Shown: positions 35,300-46,550, counted from the stretch's first letter. The stretch: 64,000 nt of DNA from Dolomedes plantarius (GCA_907164885.2 OU015493.1:220306781-220370780); one strand, 5' to 3'. Translations and numbers: made by a program. Notes: a model not told the origin generated them from the sequence alone.

Positions 35300-36134
35300 T
35301 CTATATATATAAAACGCGTAGGTATGCGGCACAAAAATCGATGATATTTCTACACTCCGAATGGCAACGGCTGCAACAATCAGATGTAAACATTGTCGGC
35401 GCAATTTGCAACCGCGTGTCAACATGGGTTTACGCATTGAAATCAGGAATGCTCGAAAGCGAGCTGCACGATCAAGTGAAAATTGGGAACAGTCTCAAGA
35501 AATAAAGCGAAGAATAAATAATTCATTAAGAGAGCGTTAAAGAGAGAGCATAAATTATCTCGAGGTTAGGCTTAACCGTCACCGGCATAGCAACCGACAG
35601 CCAGTAATAATTTTCTACACTTTTTTCAGTACTTGCTGAATTTTTACTCCATTTTATAAGTGAAGAAATTTTCCCAACAATTTATTGTTTGATATGATTA
35701 AGTATAGATTTCTGAATTGTGAACAATAGTACGTACAGAGAATGATGTAATCCACACTATATTTTAATACTTGCTGAATTTTTATTCCGTTTTTTAAGTG
35801 AAAAAATTTTTCCCAACAATTTCTTATTTGATGTAATGATAAAGTGTAGATATCTTTATATTGAAAAATAGTACATACAGAGAGGGATGTAATTTTTAAA
35901 ATCATTGGTGTTTGATTTCTCAGTCTTATCTTTAACTCTGTTCTGAAGTAATGGAAATTCATATTTTTTAATCACGATGTTTTTGAATCAGCCTTATGGA
36001 GAATACCCCTTAACAACGTATATTTATGATAACAGGTAATGGTAACAGTCCTTACATATGCTACTTTCCATTGAGTTGATTTGCAAAATAAAATATAAAA
36101 CTAAAAGCGACCATGCTGGTCGCGCAGCGGCTAG
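35300..36134 (+). mobile_element. non-autonomous Helitron, 835 bp
   Basis: The 5' end TCTATATATATAAAAC follows an A (35299). The 3' end is a hairpin GCGACCA-TGC-TGGTCGC (36107-36123) and then GCAGCGG CTAG, followed by T (36135). TC...CTAG ends, a stem-loop about ten bases before the end and insertion between A and T without a target duplication are the Helitron hallmarks. A short frame inside (about 35362-35540) reads MATAATIRCKHC and ends in RRINNSLRER. It looks like a fragment of the basic, Cys-containing N-terminus of Helitron proteins. No Rep or helicase domain is present. It sits inside the foldback element. Confidence 0.8.
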
Positions 36135-37025
36135 TAGTCATAAATTTCACAAAGTCAATTAAACGGAACAATAAATTACAATCCCCAGTGCTCTCAATAA
36201 GTTTTAAAAATTATGTAACACATTCATTCCAGAATCAACTTCAAATCCTTACACTGCACAAAATAAATAAAGGGAATATGAAACTCTAAATACTACCCTT
36301 GCTTTAAAAAAAATACCGAATATTTGCCTCGATTCTGCGCCGATGTTAACTTGCGCTCGTGGGATTCCCCAGATGCATCTAACTTTTTTGCTGTAAAACG
36401 CAACTTTCAGTACGTATAGTAAATGCCTATAGTAGTGATTTCAAACATTCTTAGCAATCATCATGCATTTTTATAGGTCTATAAAATGTTAAATTTACAA
36501 TGAATATTTTCTGAAATCAAAGTTTTGATTTCAGTCAAGTGCATACTAATATAATTAAAAGCTTTGTTTTATTTATCTAAATTATATTTCATTTATTTTT
36601 TGTATATTTCATAGAAAATCTGACAAATCGAATTTTTTATGCAAAAGTTTTCACAAATTTTTATTTCACCCTTTCTAATTTTGCACCCACATGATTCGTG
36701 CGCATGGAGCAGTTCGCTCCAACTGCTCCACGGTAGCTACGCCTGAATTGCGTAGTGTAGTTTGTAAATAAATATTTGTCAACGAGACGGAGGAAGACAT
36801 TTTTGTGTCGGCGAAACGGGGGTGAACCACAAATGGTCGCCAAATAGTTTGGAATTTATACCTCTCATCCCTCCACAGCTGTAAATAAAAGGATAAACTA
36901 AACTGCGCATTTTGTACTACCAAGTGCAAACAACATTTTTCATCTCATCTGACCATCTATTGGAAATTTACGATTTCTTTTTCAATGGACATTTTTATTT
37001 TATGTGGGAAGTGTTATTTTAAGAT

Positions 37026-38892
37026 TAGTACTAATTAGGTACTAATTTTTGTGAAAGTTTCAACTCGAAATTCCAAAAGTGCCGGGCTACCATGTCGCTG
37101 GCCCGGAAGAATCGAGTACGCTATAACTCGTGAACCTGATGGGTACTAATTCTAATATTTTGGTACTAATTGGTACTAATTAGGTACTAATTTTTGTGAA
37201 AGTTTCAACTCGAAATTCCAAAAGTGCCGGCCAGCGACATGGTAGCCCGGCAGAACCGGACACGCTATAACTCGCGATCCTGATGGGTACAAAGTGTAAT
37301 ATTTTGGTACTAATTAGTACTAATTAGGTACTAATTTTTGTGAAAGTTTCAACTCGAAATTCCAAAGCGTCTAGCTCGGAAGCGACCTGATTGTCGCTGG
37401 CCCGGAAGAATCAAATACGCTATAACTCGTGATCCTGATGGGTACTAATTCTAATATTTTGGTACTAATTGGTACTAATTAGGTACTAATTTTTGTGAAA
37501 GTTTCAACTCGAAATTCCAAAAGTGCCGGGCCAGCGACATGGTAGCCCGGCAGAATCGGACACGCTATAACTCGCGACCCTGATGGGTACTAATTGAAAT
37601 ATTTTGGTACCACTTAGTACTAATTAGGTACTAATTTTTTTGAAAGTTTCAACTCAAAATTCCAAAGCGTCTGGCTCGGAAGCGACCTGATTGTCACTGG
37701 CCCGGAAAAATCGAATACGCTATAACTCGTGATCCTGATGGGTACTAATTCTAATATTTTGGTACTAATTGGTACTAATTAGGTACTAATTTTTGTGAAA
37801 GTTTCAACTCGAAATTCCAAAAGTGCCGGGCCAGCGACATGGTAGCCCGGCAGAATCGGACACGCTATAACTCGCGACCCTGATGGGTACTAATTGTAAT
37901 ATTTTGGTACCAATTAGTACTAATTAGGTACTAATTTTTTTGAAAGTTTCAACTCAAAATTCCAAAGCGTCTGGCTCGGAAGCGACCTGTTTGTCACTGG
38001 CCCGGAAAAATCGAATACGCTATAACACGTGATCCTGATGGGTACTAATTCTAATATTTTGGTACTAATTGGTACTAATTAGGTACTAATTTTTGTGAAA
38101 GTTTCAACTCGAAATTCCAAAAGTGCCGGGCCAGCGACATGGTAGCCCGGCAGAATCGGACACGCTATAACTCGCGATCCTGATGGGTACTAATTCTAAT
38201 ATTTTGGTACTAATTAGTACTAATTAGGTACTAATTTTTGTGAAAGTTTCAACTCGAAATTGCAAAGCGTCTAGCTCGGAAGCGACCTGATTGTCGCTGG
38301 CCCGGAAGAATCGAATACGCTATAACTCGTGATCCTGATGGGTACTAATTCTAATATTTTGGTACTAATTGGTACTATTTAGGTACTAATTTTTGTGAAA
38401 GTTTCAACTCGAAATTCCAAAAGTGCCGGGCCAGCGACATGGTAGCCCGGCAGAATCGGACACGCTATAACTCGCGATCCTGATGGGTACTAATTCTAAT
38501 ATTTTGGTACTAATTAGTTCTAATTAGGTACTAATTTTTGTGAAAGTTTCAACTCGAAATTCCAAAGCGTCTGGATCGGAAGCGACCTGATTGTCGCTGG
38601 CCCGGAAGAATCGAATACGCTATAACTCGTGATCCTGATGGGTACTAATTCTAATATTTTGGTACTAATTGGTACTAATTAGATACTAATTTTTGTGAAA
38701 GTTTCATCTCGAAATTCCAAAAGTGCCGGGCTACCATGTCGCTGGCCCGGCAGAATCGGACACGCTATAACTCGCGATCCTGATGGGTACTAATTCTAAT
38801 ATTTTGGTACTAATTGGTGCTAATTAGGTACTAATTTTTGTGAAAGTTTCACCTCGAAATTCCAAAAGTGCCGGGCCAGCGACATGGACCTG
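37026..38892. repeat. right arm of the foldback element: 300-bp higher-order repeat
   Basis: Two 150-bp unit types alternate. One has AAAAGTGCCGGGCCAGCGAC and the other AAAGCGTCTGGCTCGGAAGC, with shared TTTGTGAAAGTTTCAACTCG and GATGGGTACTAATTCTAATA parts. GGTACTAATTCTAATATTTT falls at 37441, 37741, 38041, 38341 and 38641, an exact 300-bp period. This AB-AB structure is like higher-order satellite DNA but forms a transposon arm. Confidence 0.95.
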
Positions 38893-39427
38893 ATATCGCC
38901 CCTGGAGGTTTCTTGGTCAAAATTGAGGTGGCAACTAGTGAAGACGGACTCCGACCCTTGTGCTATTAATTAACAGGAGCCGCACACTACAGCCCAAAGC
39001 CTATATGGATCGGGCCTGGAATTTCCAGCCAGGGGGCATTAGGAACAACAACAACACTTACAAAGGTACCAGTTTAAAGGGAAAATATTGTATGAAAATA
39101 AAACTATTGTATTACATATTAATATTATACATATGTACAAAATATCAAGAAAAATTATGCTGATGGTTTTAAAAAATCCAATAAAGTAATCTGCCGTACT
39201 AATGCAGCACTAGCGCTCATTTTGCACATGAATTATAAAAAATGTAAGGAATTAAATTGGTATCTATGGATTTATGGACCTGTTAAATTGTTTTTGAACG
39301 TCCTCGCAAGGTCACGTGTTGTCTTATACAAAGGACAGCATGGCTTTGTCAAACTAGAGGCGGGGAGGGGGGGGGGTAAAATCAAAAACCGTGTAACTCC
39401 GAATTCGCGTAAGTTGGGGTACTACTG

Positions 39428-40829
39428 TATAAAAACTTTCTACTCAATAAAAATCTCTGATTTCTTAAGTATAGTTCTTTAAAGGCATTGAAATCAAATC
39501 CGAAACATCTGATAAAACTTTATGCAGTTGAAATTATTCTAGAAACCTTTTTCAGTGGCTTGACAACGATATTACCTTTACAACGATCTTAACTGAAATA
39601 AGTAAGTCAACATAATTTGAATAGAACTTCTAATACCCATAACGAGGGTTAATTTATGTAAGTTGCTGGTTAGGGATGAAGTTGAGCATCCACTGCTAGG
39701 TGTGCAGTATGAAGTTTTAGCCTAACCGTGTAATTAATCACACGAGGCTACGATAAAAAGTCATCGAAATTGCAGCATTTTTTGGATTGCCGGGGCTCTT
39801 CGGCCAAAATGCAATTTAAGATGAATTTATCAAGTTCTTACTTCAGCTGTTAAATTCCTACGAAACACAACACAGGTATTCTTGATGCAGTATTGATATA
39901 TAAAATATAATGCTTTAGGTTGAATTTTCCTTTACTTATGCAACTTTCCACTAAAAATAACTTCATGTGAGCTTATGCTGTATACAACATCCTTTTGTAT
40001 ATACGTATTATCCACTGCTGAAAAATTCTGAAATTAGAGTGCCAAGTAAAAACCGAAATCTTTTAAAAAGAATTAATATTCTTACTCAAAATGAGAATCA
40101 AAATTTTTGTAGTGAACTTGATGATACTGCATATACCTCAAAAGAACTTAAGTACTCAAACGAATATTTTAAAATAGGGTAATGCTAAAATAGCCAATTT
40201 TTGAAGTGGGCCAATATTTGTAGTTTAAATTTCAATGAACCTTTTCATTTTGCTCTTTTTATTTTTGTAGAATTTTAATTAATTAGAATAATTTAAATTG
40301 CGTTTAAAAGCATTCTCATGGATTTTTTCATATTTGTATGCCAAACATACACCTGTTGGAACTGGATTTAAACGTGTTATTAAATGTATAACAGTATTTT
40401 AAGTTATTTCAAAAGCTTCGAAATAACAGAGTTCACAAATATTAACGCGTGTAAAAATTAAAAATAAAATGCATAATTTTATGAACATTCTAGAAATGAA
40501 AAAATTTTCTGGAAGTCTCCAAAGGGGGTTATATTCTGAAATTTCCCAATAACTACCAAGAAGGTTTAAAGTTCTTTATTTTGGAATGTTTAAGCCTATT
40601 TTCAAAGTATGAAATCACAATTTTGCGAGATAGAAAAAATCTCTGATAGACGTATTTTTACGTTGTATATATTAAAACGTACTCCTTCCTGGTTACAAAA
40701 ATGATTTTCTTAATTTAAATAAAAGTCTAGTATTAAAAATAACACGAGTTTACTTTTGAAACAAGACAAGATCTTTGTTGTAAGTCATGTAGTATATATT
40801 ATCCTGCCATTAATTAAATGCTCATATTA
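39428..40829. other. receptor intron sequence, no gene recognised
   Basis: AT-rich. One frame (39967-40182) shows no known motif. This is the largest part of the receptor intron not assigned to an element. Confidence 0.4.
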
Positions 40830-43800
40830 GACTGGTCGGCAAAAGAAAAAAAATTCTTCCCCTGACACCATTCCTGCTGATTCTTATGTAAAATGACCTC
40901 CTGAATCCGAATATGACCTCAGTTTTCCCCCATCACCTACCGTTTTTTGGGGATGACCCCCCACCTATTTTTATCACTTTTCCATAATTTGGAGGGATGA
41001 CAATTATAATTTTAGCCTTTACATTTCTTCTTAGGGGCTAGAGGGGTGAAAAGTTCTAAAACATGAACATTTGTAGCAAGGAGGTACATTTGTGGGGGAT
41101 TTGCCCCCTTAAATTGTAAAAAAATCATTAAAAATGATTAATTTTTCCGGATTTTTCGCAAATTCTTTCACTTATTTTCTACTTACTCCAGCTTCCATCC
41201 CCCCCTTATCCTCTCTCAAGTACCCCCAAATAATAAAAACATATATCAACAATAATAAAAATATATAGCAACAGTTCGGAAGATTCCCAATACCCCGCGC
41301 GCGCAGGTTTGCACAGGAATTTTCATGCTTTGACAAGTTTAAACTTGCATTGCTCTTGTCACTATAGACCTACACTGTAATCCTTATCTTCCCTGATTTT
41401 TATCACTTTCCGATGGTAATTTTATGGCCATGAAATGATTTTGAGGGGTGAAAAGGATTATTTTAGCTATAAAGAATAATAAATAAAAAGTAAAATAATA
41501 AATGTTAACAATAATAATTAACTAAGATAAGTACCTCCATTTGGTGCTTGCTTTCCTTTTATACTCTGAGGTAGAAGTTTCTCGTACCAAAAACCAGCAG
41601 TACTCTGCCAACATTCTCGCATTCCACTTCCCTGAAAATCTCATCTCGAACTTAGTGATGTCTTGATGGAACCGTTTCCCGTGTTCATCCGAAACTGCTC
41701 TTAAATTTTCAGGGAAGAAGTCCAGGTGTGAGTAAAAGAAATGCACTTTGAGAAACATGTTACGCCCCATGGCCTCGTACGCTGACAACAAATCCTCGAC
41801 ATGAGCGACATAATCATCAATTTTGTTGTTACTCAAAAAGTTCTCACACACGTTTTGGAATGCAAGCCAAGCTCGTTTTTCTTTTCGATTCAGGTGTTCA
41901 ATAAACGCTGAATCTTGGAATAGTTGTCTAATCTGGGGGCCCACGAAAACTCCTTCCTTGATTTTAACCTCACTAAGACGAGGAAATTTAGCTTTCAAAA
42001 ATTGAAATGCATCACCTGTCTTGTCCAGTGCTTTCTCAACCTGTTTGATCAATCCGAGTTTGAAGTGCAAAGGCGGTAAATATTTTCCTTCGGGACCAGA
42101 GGATCATGAGAGACATTTTCCTGGCCGGGATTAAAACTTTCTCGCAGAGGCCAGTTCCGTACGGTGTAATGTTTGTCTCGGGCTCGGCTGTCCCATTCAC
42201 ATAGGAAGCAGCAGTATTTTGTGAAGCCTGATTGCAGGCCCGTGAGTAGAGCAACAACTTTTATGTCAGCACAAATTTTTCAATTATATTCATGATAACT
42301 GATTTTATCAAGGATTCGGCAGATGTTTTCGTTCGTCTCCTTCATATCCACAGAGTATGCAACCGTAACTGATGGTAACTCATTTCCATTAGCCAAAAGG
42401 ACAACTTTCAAGAGTGTCTTTGATGAGTCTATAAACAGTCTCCATTTGTCGGGATCACATGACATCTTCAGTTCTATCATTAATGCATTTGAATTAGGGC
42501 AGAACACTAAGCCTTCATCTTCCGAAAAAAGTAATTTCAGGGTTGACTGCCTGGTCCTGTAAGAAGATATTTTAACGCTCTTTTCTAAGAGATTCCACTG
42601 CTGCAGTCGAGATCCAAGAAGTTGAGATTTACTCTTAGATAACTCCAAATCCCTGACGAGATCATTCAATTTCGACTGAGTAACGAGGTGAGGTTGTTGA
42701 TGAGCTGAATCAGCTGAACACTTTTCATCATCGGTGGACGCATCATTTGATTCTCCAGGCTGTGGCTCAAAGTCTTTCAAATCCGTTTCAGGCTCTAGAG
42801 TATAGGTTTTTAGGGGCACTGGGATTGGCAAAGATTCGTTGTGAGGAACTGGTCTTAGAGCTGATGGGATATTAGGATACTGAATTGTATGCTTACTTTT
42901 GCTAGAGATCCCGAAGGTGGAAGTCATACAAAAGTAACAATCTGTGAGAGGACAGCGAGGTTCGCGCCAAACCATGGGCACAGCAAATGGCATTGATTTA
43001 CGGGTTCCTTTGAGCATTTGGTCAAGTCACTGTAACAACTAGTGCAGCAAACTGTTGGAGGCCAATCATTTTCCTGATCGCCAACTTGGCAATCAAAGTA
43101 AAATTTATACGCAGTTTTAAGAAGCGGAGAAAGGGGTTTTCTTTGCGCTTTTAAAGTCAATTCACCCCAAACATAGCAGAAACTATCGGGAGGATTTTTA
43201 CACCCGCGTGGCATAATTAAACAGTAAATCAATGCTTGATACTAATCACAGCTTACACTCATGTACTGTAATTCACTTGGAAAAAGCCGGAGTAAAAAAA
43301 ATTCTACCGTTTTACATTATTTAAAAAACTTGGAAACACAGAATCCTAGCGTAGAACACCTACAAGTTGACTCTACGATCGCTAGAGACGTACAGGGGGA
43401 AGATAAAGATTACAGTGAAGGACTATAGTGACAAGAGCAATGCAAGTTTAAACTTGTCAAAACATGAAAACTCCTGTGAAAACCTGTGCGCGTGGTGTAT
43501 TGTGAATCTTCCGAACTGTAGCTACATATTTTTATTATTGCTGCTCTATATTGCTGCTAAATATTTTTATTATTTCGGGGTGTTTGAGAGAGGATGAGGG
43601 GGGAGTGCGCTGGAAGCTAGAATAGGTAGAAAATAAGTGAAAAAATTGAGAAAAAAAGGAAAAAATCGATCATTTTTCAATGCTTTTTTAAAATTTAAGG
43701 GGGTAAATTCCCCCCAAATCTACCTCCTTGCTACAAATGTTCATGTTTTAGAACTTTTCACCTCTCTAACCCCTCAGAAGAAATGTAAAGGCTAAAATAA

Positions 43801-43985
43801 TCCTTTTCTTCCCTCCAAATTATGGAAAAGTGATAAAAATAGGTGGGGGGGGGGCCATCCCCAAAAAACGGTGGGTGAAGGGGGGAAACTGAGGTTATAT
43901 TCGGATTCAGGAGGTCATTTTACATAAGAGTCAGTAGGAGTGGCGTCAGGGGCAGATTTTTTTTTTTTTTTTTTGCCGACCAGTG
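40830..43985 (-). mobile_element. 3.2-kb DNA transposon with long inverted repeats
   Basis: ACTGGTCGGCAAAA at 40831 is mirrored by TTTTGCCGACCAGT ending at 43984. Similarity continues inward for about 150 bp (CCTGACxCCA, TAAAATGACCTCCTGAATCC, and CCAAAAAACGGT with its mirror ACCGTTTTTTGG). If the end base is counted (G left, C right), TTA flanks both sides, a possible 3-bp target duplication. The arms continue with shared stretches such as GCAATGCAAGTTTAAAC near 41330 and 43440. The interior carries one broken minus-strand gene. CACTGG-type ends are seen in CACTA-like groups, but I do not assign a superfamily. Confidence 0.85.
41522..43214 (-). pseudogene. transposon-encoded protein of unknown function, several frameshifts
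   Basis: The ATG at 43212-43214 gives MPRGCKNPPDSFCYVWGELT. A Cys-rich N-terminus (CxxC...CCxxC, probably zinc-binding) follows, then CYFCMTSTFGISSKSKHT and YPNIPSALRPVPH. Next come HLVTQSKLNDLVRDLELSKS, KWRLFIDSSKTLLKVVLL, and in another frame KYCCFLCEW-like words. The C-terminus reads EGVFVGPQIRQLF, LDFFPENLRAVSDEHGKRFH and KWNARMLAEYCW. I recall this protein as a multicopy gene of arthropod genomes. Its place between long inverted repeats shows here that it belongs to a DNA transposon. At least three frame changes (near 43010, 42270 and 42060) inactivate it. LFIDSSK and VSDEHG may hold catalytic Asp/Glu residues, which is inference. Confidence 0.82.
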
Positions 43986-44011
43986 TTACCTATCCAAAAT
44001 CATCAGAGATA

Positions 44012-45312
44012 CAGACGGTGGTTCGCACTTTATGGAAACGATTTTATAATTTATTTTTGTCGTTTGCATTTTGAGAAAAAAATTGGGCGACTTCAGAATG
44101 ATGGCTTTGCTACTGTTTTGTTTCGAATGGAACGGAAAATGAAAGATTTATTTTGAAAATGGCTCCTAAAATGGATAGATGGCTCGAAGGTGACTTAACT
44201 GGGCTTTCCGAGGAGGAATATTCGTATTAAAAAATTATAAAGCGGTGTAAAAATCACGATTGTGGCATTTCAAAAAAATCTTTTTATAATATATTAAATT
44301 TGAAAGGGAAAAAAGTCTAACTGAAAGTAAAAATAAAAACATGACCGCGAAACATCCTCCTAAGACCGTTCGAAAGCAGATAAATAACAAGAAAGTGAAG
44401 TCTCTGATCCTAAAAGAAAATCCGCCGACTCAAAGATCCATTGCATCAAAAGTGGGAATTCCTTCTGGCACTGTAAGTAAAACCATTTATAAAGATTTGC
44501 AGATAAAAAAGATGTTTAAACCTAAAGTTCATCTGCTTTTTCCAAAGTATATTGCTGAAAGAAAAAAAAATAAAAGAAAATTATATGAAAAACACCTATC
44601 TACTGAAAAATGGAAATGTGTGGTAACACTCGATGAGGCATGGGTGTTTTTAAGGGACTATCATAAAAAAATAAATTTTCTATTGCTCAACTGACGGGAA
44701 TGACCGTACGAAATGGCTTCGTCAGTGTACACAAAAGTTCGCAGAGGGATTCGTGATAGTTGCAGGATTTTGTTACAACGGCAAATTAAAAATTTAAAAA
44801 GTCTCAAGTAAAGCCAAAATTAATTCACTCTAGTATCAGCAGAATATTTTAGAACCCATTTTTGTAGAAGAAATTCCAACCATATATGGAAAGGACATTG
44901 ATAAAGTTGAGCTTTATATGGACAAAGACTCTAGACACACGTCTAAATCAACTGCCGATTATTTAGCAAAGAAAGAATCAGAAACAGGAATAAAGTGTAT
45001 CCCATTTAATGAAATACCTGTAAAATCCCCCGAAGGCTTTCAAAGGACTTTTGCGCTTTCGGTTCATTAAAATGAGCCTTTGGTAAACGGCATCCAAGAA
45101 CACTGAACGGACTTTGGAAAATGGTCCAAGGGGAATTGGGTAAAATAGACGTGACAGTACTAAAAAAAGTTTACTTTCATGGAAAATTCGAGCTAGAGCT
45201 ATTGTCAAGAACCATGGCTATCAGATAGAAGCAAATCGGTGCAAAAAATACGGCATTTATACATAAAACTCAACTATCAAAATTGTTTCCATAAAGTGCG
45301 AACGACCTTTTG
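44012..45312 (+). mobile_element. DD41D-type mariner, decayed copy in the receptor intron
   Basis: TA precedes CAGACGGTGGTTCGCAC (44012). The right end GTGCGAACGACCTTTTG (to 45312) is the inverted counterpart, and the inner TTTATGGAAAC is mirrored by GTTTCCATAAA. The right target TA is not preserved. Length is about 1.3 kb, as for the sister family member at 51433-52735. Confidence 0.82.
44161..45260 (+). pseudogene. DD41D mariner transposase, multiply broken
   Basis: It starts MAPKMDRWLEGDLTGLSEEE at 44161, aligned with the intact protein at 51578, but a TAA stops it after 23 codons. From 44341 an open stretch carries the second helix-turn-helix (LILKENPPTQRSIASKVG) and the first catalytic Asp (VTLDEAWVF). 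Later pieces (near 44920, MDKDSRHTSKSTADYL) keep the second Asp region, and frames shift several times before the end near 45260. It is clearly older than the copy at 51433. Confidence 0.82.
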
Positions 45313-45508
45313 CATTATTGTACGAAATCTTTTTAATTTATTAAAAATTTTCGTTCCTGAATGAAGATTTTCTGAGACTCATGTCCAGTATTTTATTTAA
45401 CATAGTTTCAAGAGTGTACATAAAAAAATATATATAATGATTTGTAAGGAATTTGTTACACAAATCTCATGACGATAAGCAATTTGAATATTTTCTGTTC
45501 TCTTTCAG

Positions 45509-46550
45509 GGTCAAAGAAAGCAGCTGTACTCAGTGGTTACATCTTTGTTATCGTGACCGGTGTATGCACTAATCTCTTGATTTTCCTAACTGTTTTATTA
45601 AAATCGAGAGTGCGTGTTCCTCGTAACCTATTTTTATTAAATCTTTGCATGTCAAATCTGATGTTTTCCTTTTTTTGTATGCCGTTCACAATGGTGGAGC
45701 TCTTCAATCGTGACTTTAACCTCGGATCTTTCCTCTGCAGAGGAATTGCTTTTGTGCAAGGAGTAGTAATATTCATCTCTCCGGCTACTGTTTCTGCGAT
45801 TGCCATAGATCGGCACAACACCATTTTTAATTTCAACAACAGAAAGAAGACGGAACCAGAGAGAAGCAACATGCTTATATCCACCTCCCTTCTGTGGTGC
45901 TTGTCGGTGGTATTTTCGCTTCCAATAATTTCCTCCAAAACAGTTACACCCGTGGTCCTTGGGGAAATAATTCTGTATGAAAAATGCATAGAGCAGTGCC
46001 CTCAAGTCAAATTAAGACATTATACACTATACTCATTTTATTAGCTCAATTCATTTGTCCAAGCATCATTCTCACAGTCACCCATCTGCGAATCAAAACG
46101 TATCTCAACAGAAATGTCAACAGGCATGACGCCAAAAGCTCTCCAAGAACCTCTGAGCGCCTGAGGAAAGAACTGAAACGTAACAAGAGAGCAACAACAA
46201 TTTTATTTTTCATGTCAGTGGTTTTTGCTTGCAGCTGGCTCCCTTGGAATGTTCTGAATTTATTGGCTGATTTTGGTATCTTACCTGACATGTCAACCGA
46301 ACATTTCTTTCTTGCTTTTGCAGTGTGTCACCTTTTAGCGATGTCTTCGAGTGTCACCAATCCTATTTTATACGGATGGTTCAACAGTAATGTAAGACGA
46401 GAGCTGAGGCAAATCTGGTTGGGGGCTGTTCGGCAGGTTTTGAGATCTAATAAGGCAATTAAGGCGAAAAGGTCGAACGGATTGGTCCTTTGTGAGAATA
46501 CATACATAAGATCTTCAGCAGGGAAAGATGTACAAGAAAGCCAGCTTTAA
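45509..46550 (+). CDS. NPF/NPY-type GPCR, coding exon 2 (TM1-TM7), one frameshift in TM5
   Basis: The exon follows TTCTCTTTCAG. TM1 is SGYIFVIVTGVCTNLLIFL; the TM2 start reads RVPRNLFLLNLCMSNL. The TM3 end has AIDRH in place of the usual DRY. TM6 is ILFFMSVVFACSWLPWNVL and TM7 has TNPILYGWFNSN (NPxxY), followed by an 80-residue basic tail. The RVPRN, MPFT-VE, CHLLAMSS-NP-LYGW words place it with neuropeptide F/Y receptors, which signal through G proteins at the cell surface. The first frame runs to 46044 and the second covers 45984-46550. The switch fits a single missing base near 46033, inside TM5. Everything else is intact, so a sequencing error or a very recent loss are both possible. AATAAA at 46657-46662 is a fitting polyadenylation signal. 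Confidence 0.82.

Larger units (their letters stand above)
32369..38892. mobile_element. foldback-type element with satellite-like arms (MULE/Phantom-like by its FLYWCH ORF)
   Basis: The ends CAGGTCCATGTCGCTGGCCC (32369) and the reverse complement ending at 38892 are inverted repeats that continue into tandem arrays. The flanks ATATCGT (32362-32368) and ATATCGC (38893-38899) look like a 7-bp target duplication with one mismatch. The arms are unequal: about 440 bp left against about 1.87 kb right. The centre carries a second direct repeat (33116-33400), an 81-codon FLYWCH-domain ORF (33537) and a Helitron insertion (35300-36134). The rest of the centre (33783-35299 and 36135-37020) has only unrecognised frames, for example 34065-34409 and 34700-34891 on the minus strand. 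FLYWCH domains accompany Mutator-like transposases, and FB-NOF foldback elements have been linked to that superfamily. That link is inference here. Confidence 0.85.
32181..39055 (+). mobile_element. tRNA-derived SINE with AAC tail, interrupted
   Basis: An 11-bp direct repeat ACTTACAAAGG flanks it (32170-32180 and 39056-39066). The left part has GTAGCCTCGCGGTAGCG (box A-like) and GGATCGAATCCCGG (box B, about 32225-32238), as in a tRNA-like pol III promoter. The right part ends GGAACAACAACAACA. The SINE is split near 32368 by the foldback element. Its own length is about 350 bp. It has inserted into the MITE-like sequence at 32046-39427. Confidence 0.78.
32046..39427. mobile_element. pogo/Tigger-like MITE, split by nested insertions
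   Basis: The left end CAGTAATACCC (32046) and the right end GGGGTACTACTG (to 39427) are short imperfect inverted repeats, each flanked by TA (32044-32045 and 39428-39429). Both sides also contain GCGTAAGT and CGGGGTAC/TGGGGTAC words near the ends. Without the inserted SINE and its contents the element is about 485 bp. Its left end is only 28 bp inside the intron. TIR similarity beyond the first dozen bases is weak, so this outermost layer is less certain than the inner ones. Confidence 0.5.

Noticed and set aside
45469..45508. ATG at 45469 as the receptor start
   Set aside because: It lies upstream of a strong splice acceptor (TTCTCTTTCAG), and exon 1 at 31910 supplies an in-phase N-terminus with a glycosylation site.
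45537..46291. Minus-strand frames opposite the receptor exon
   Set aside because: No family motifs, while the plus strand shows all seven helices and splice sites.
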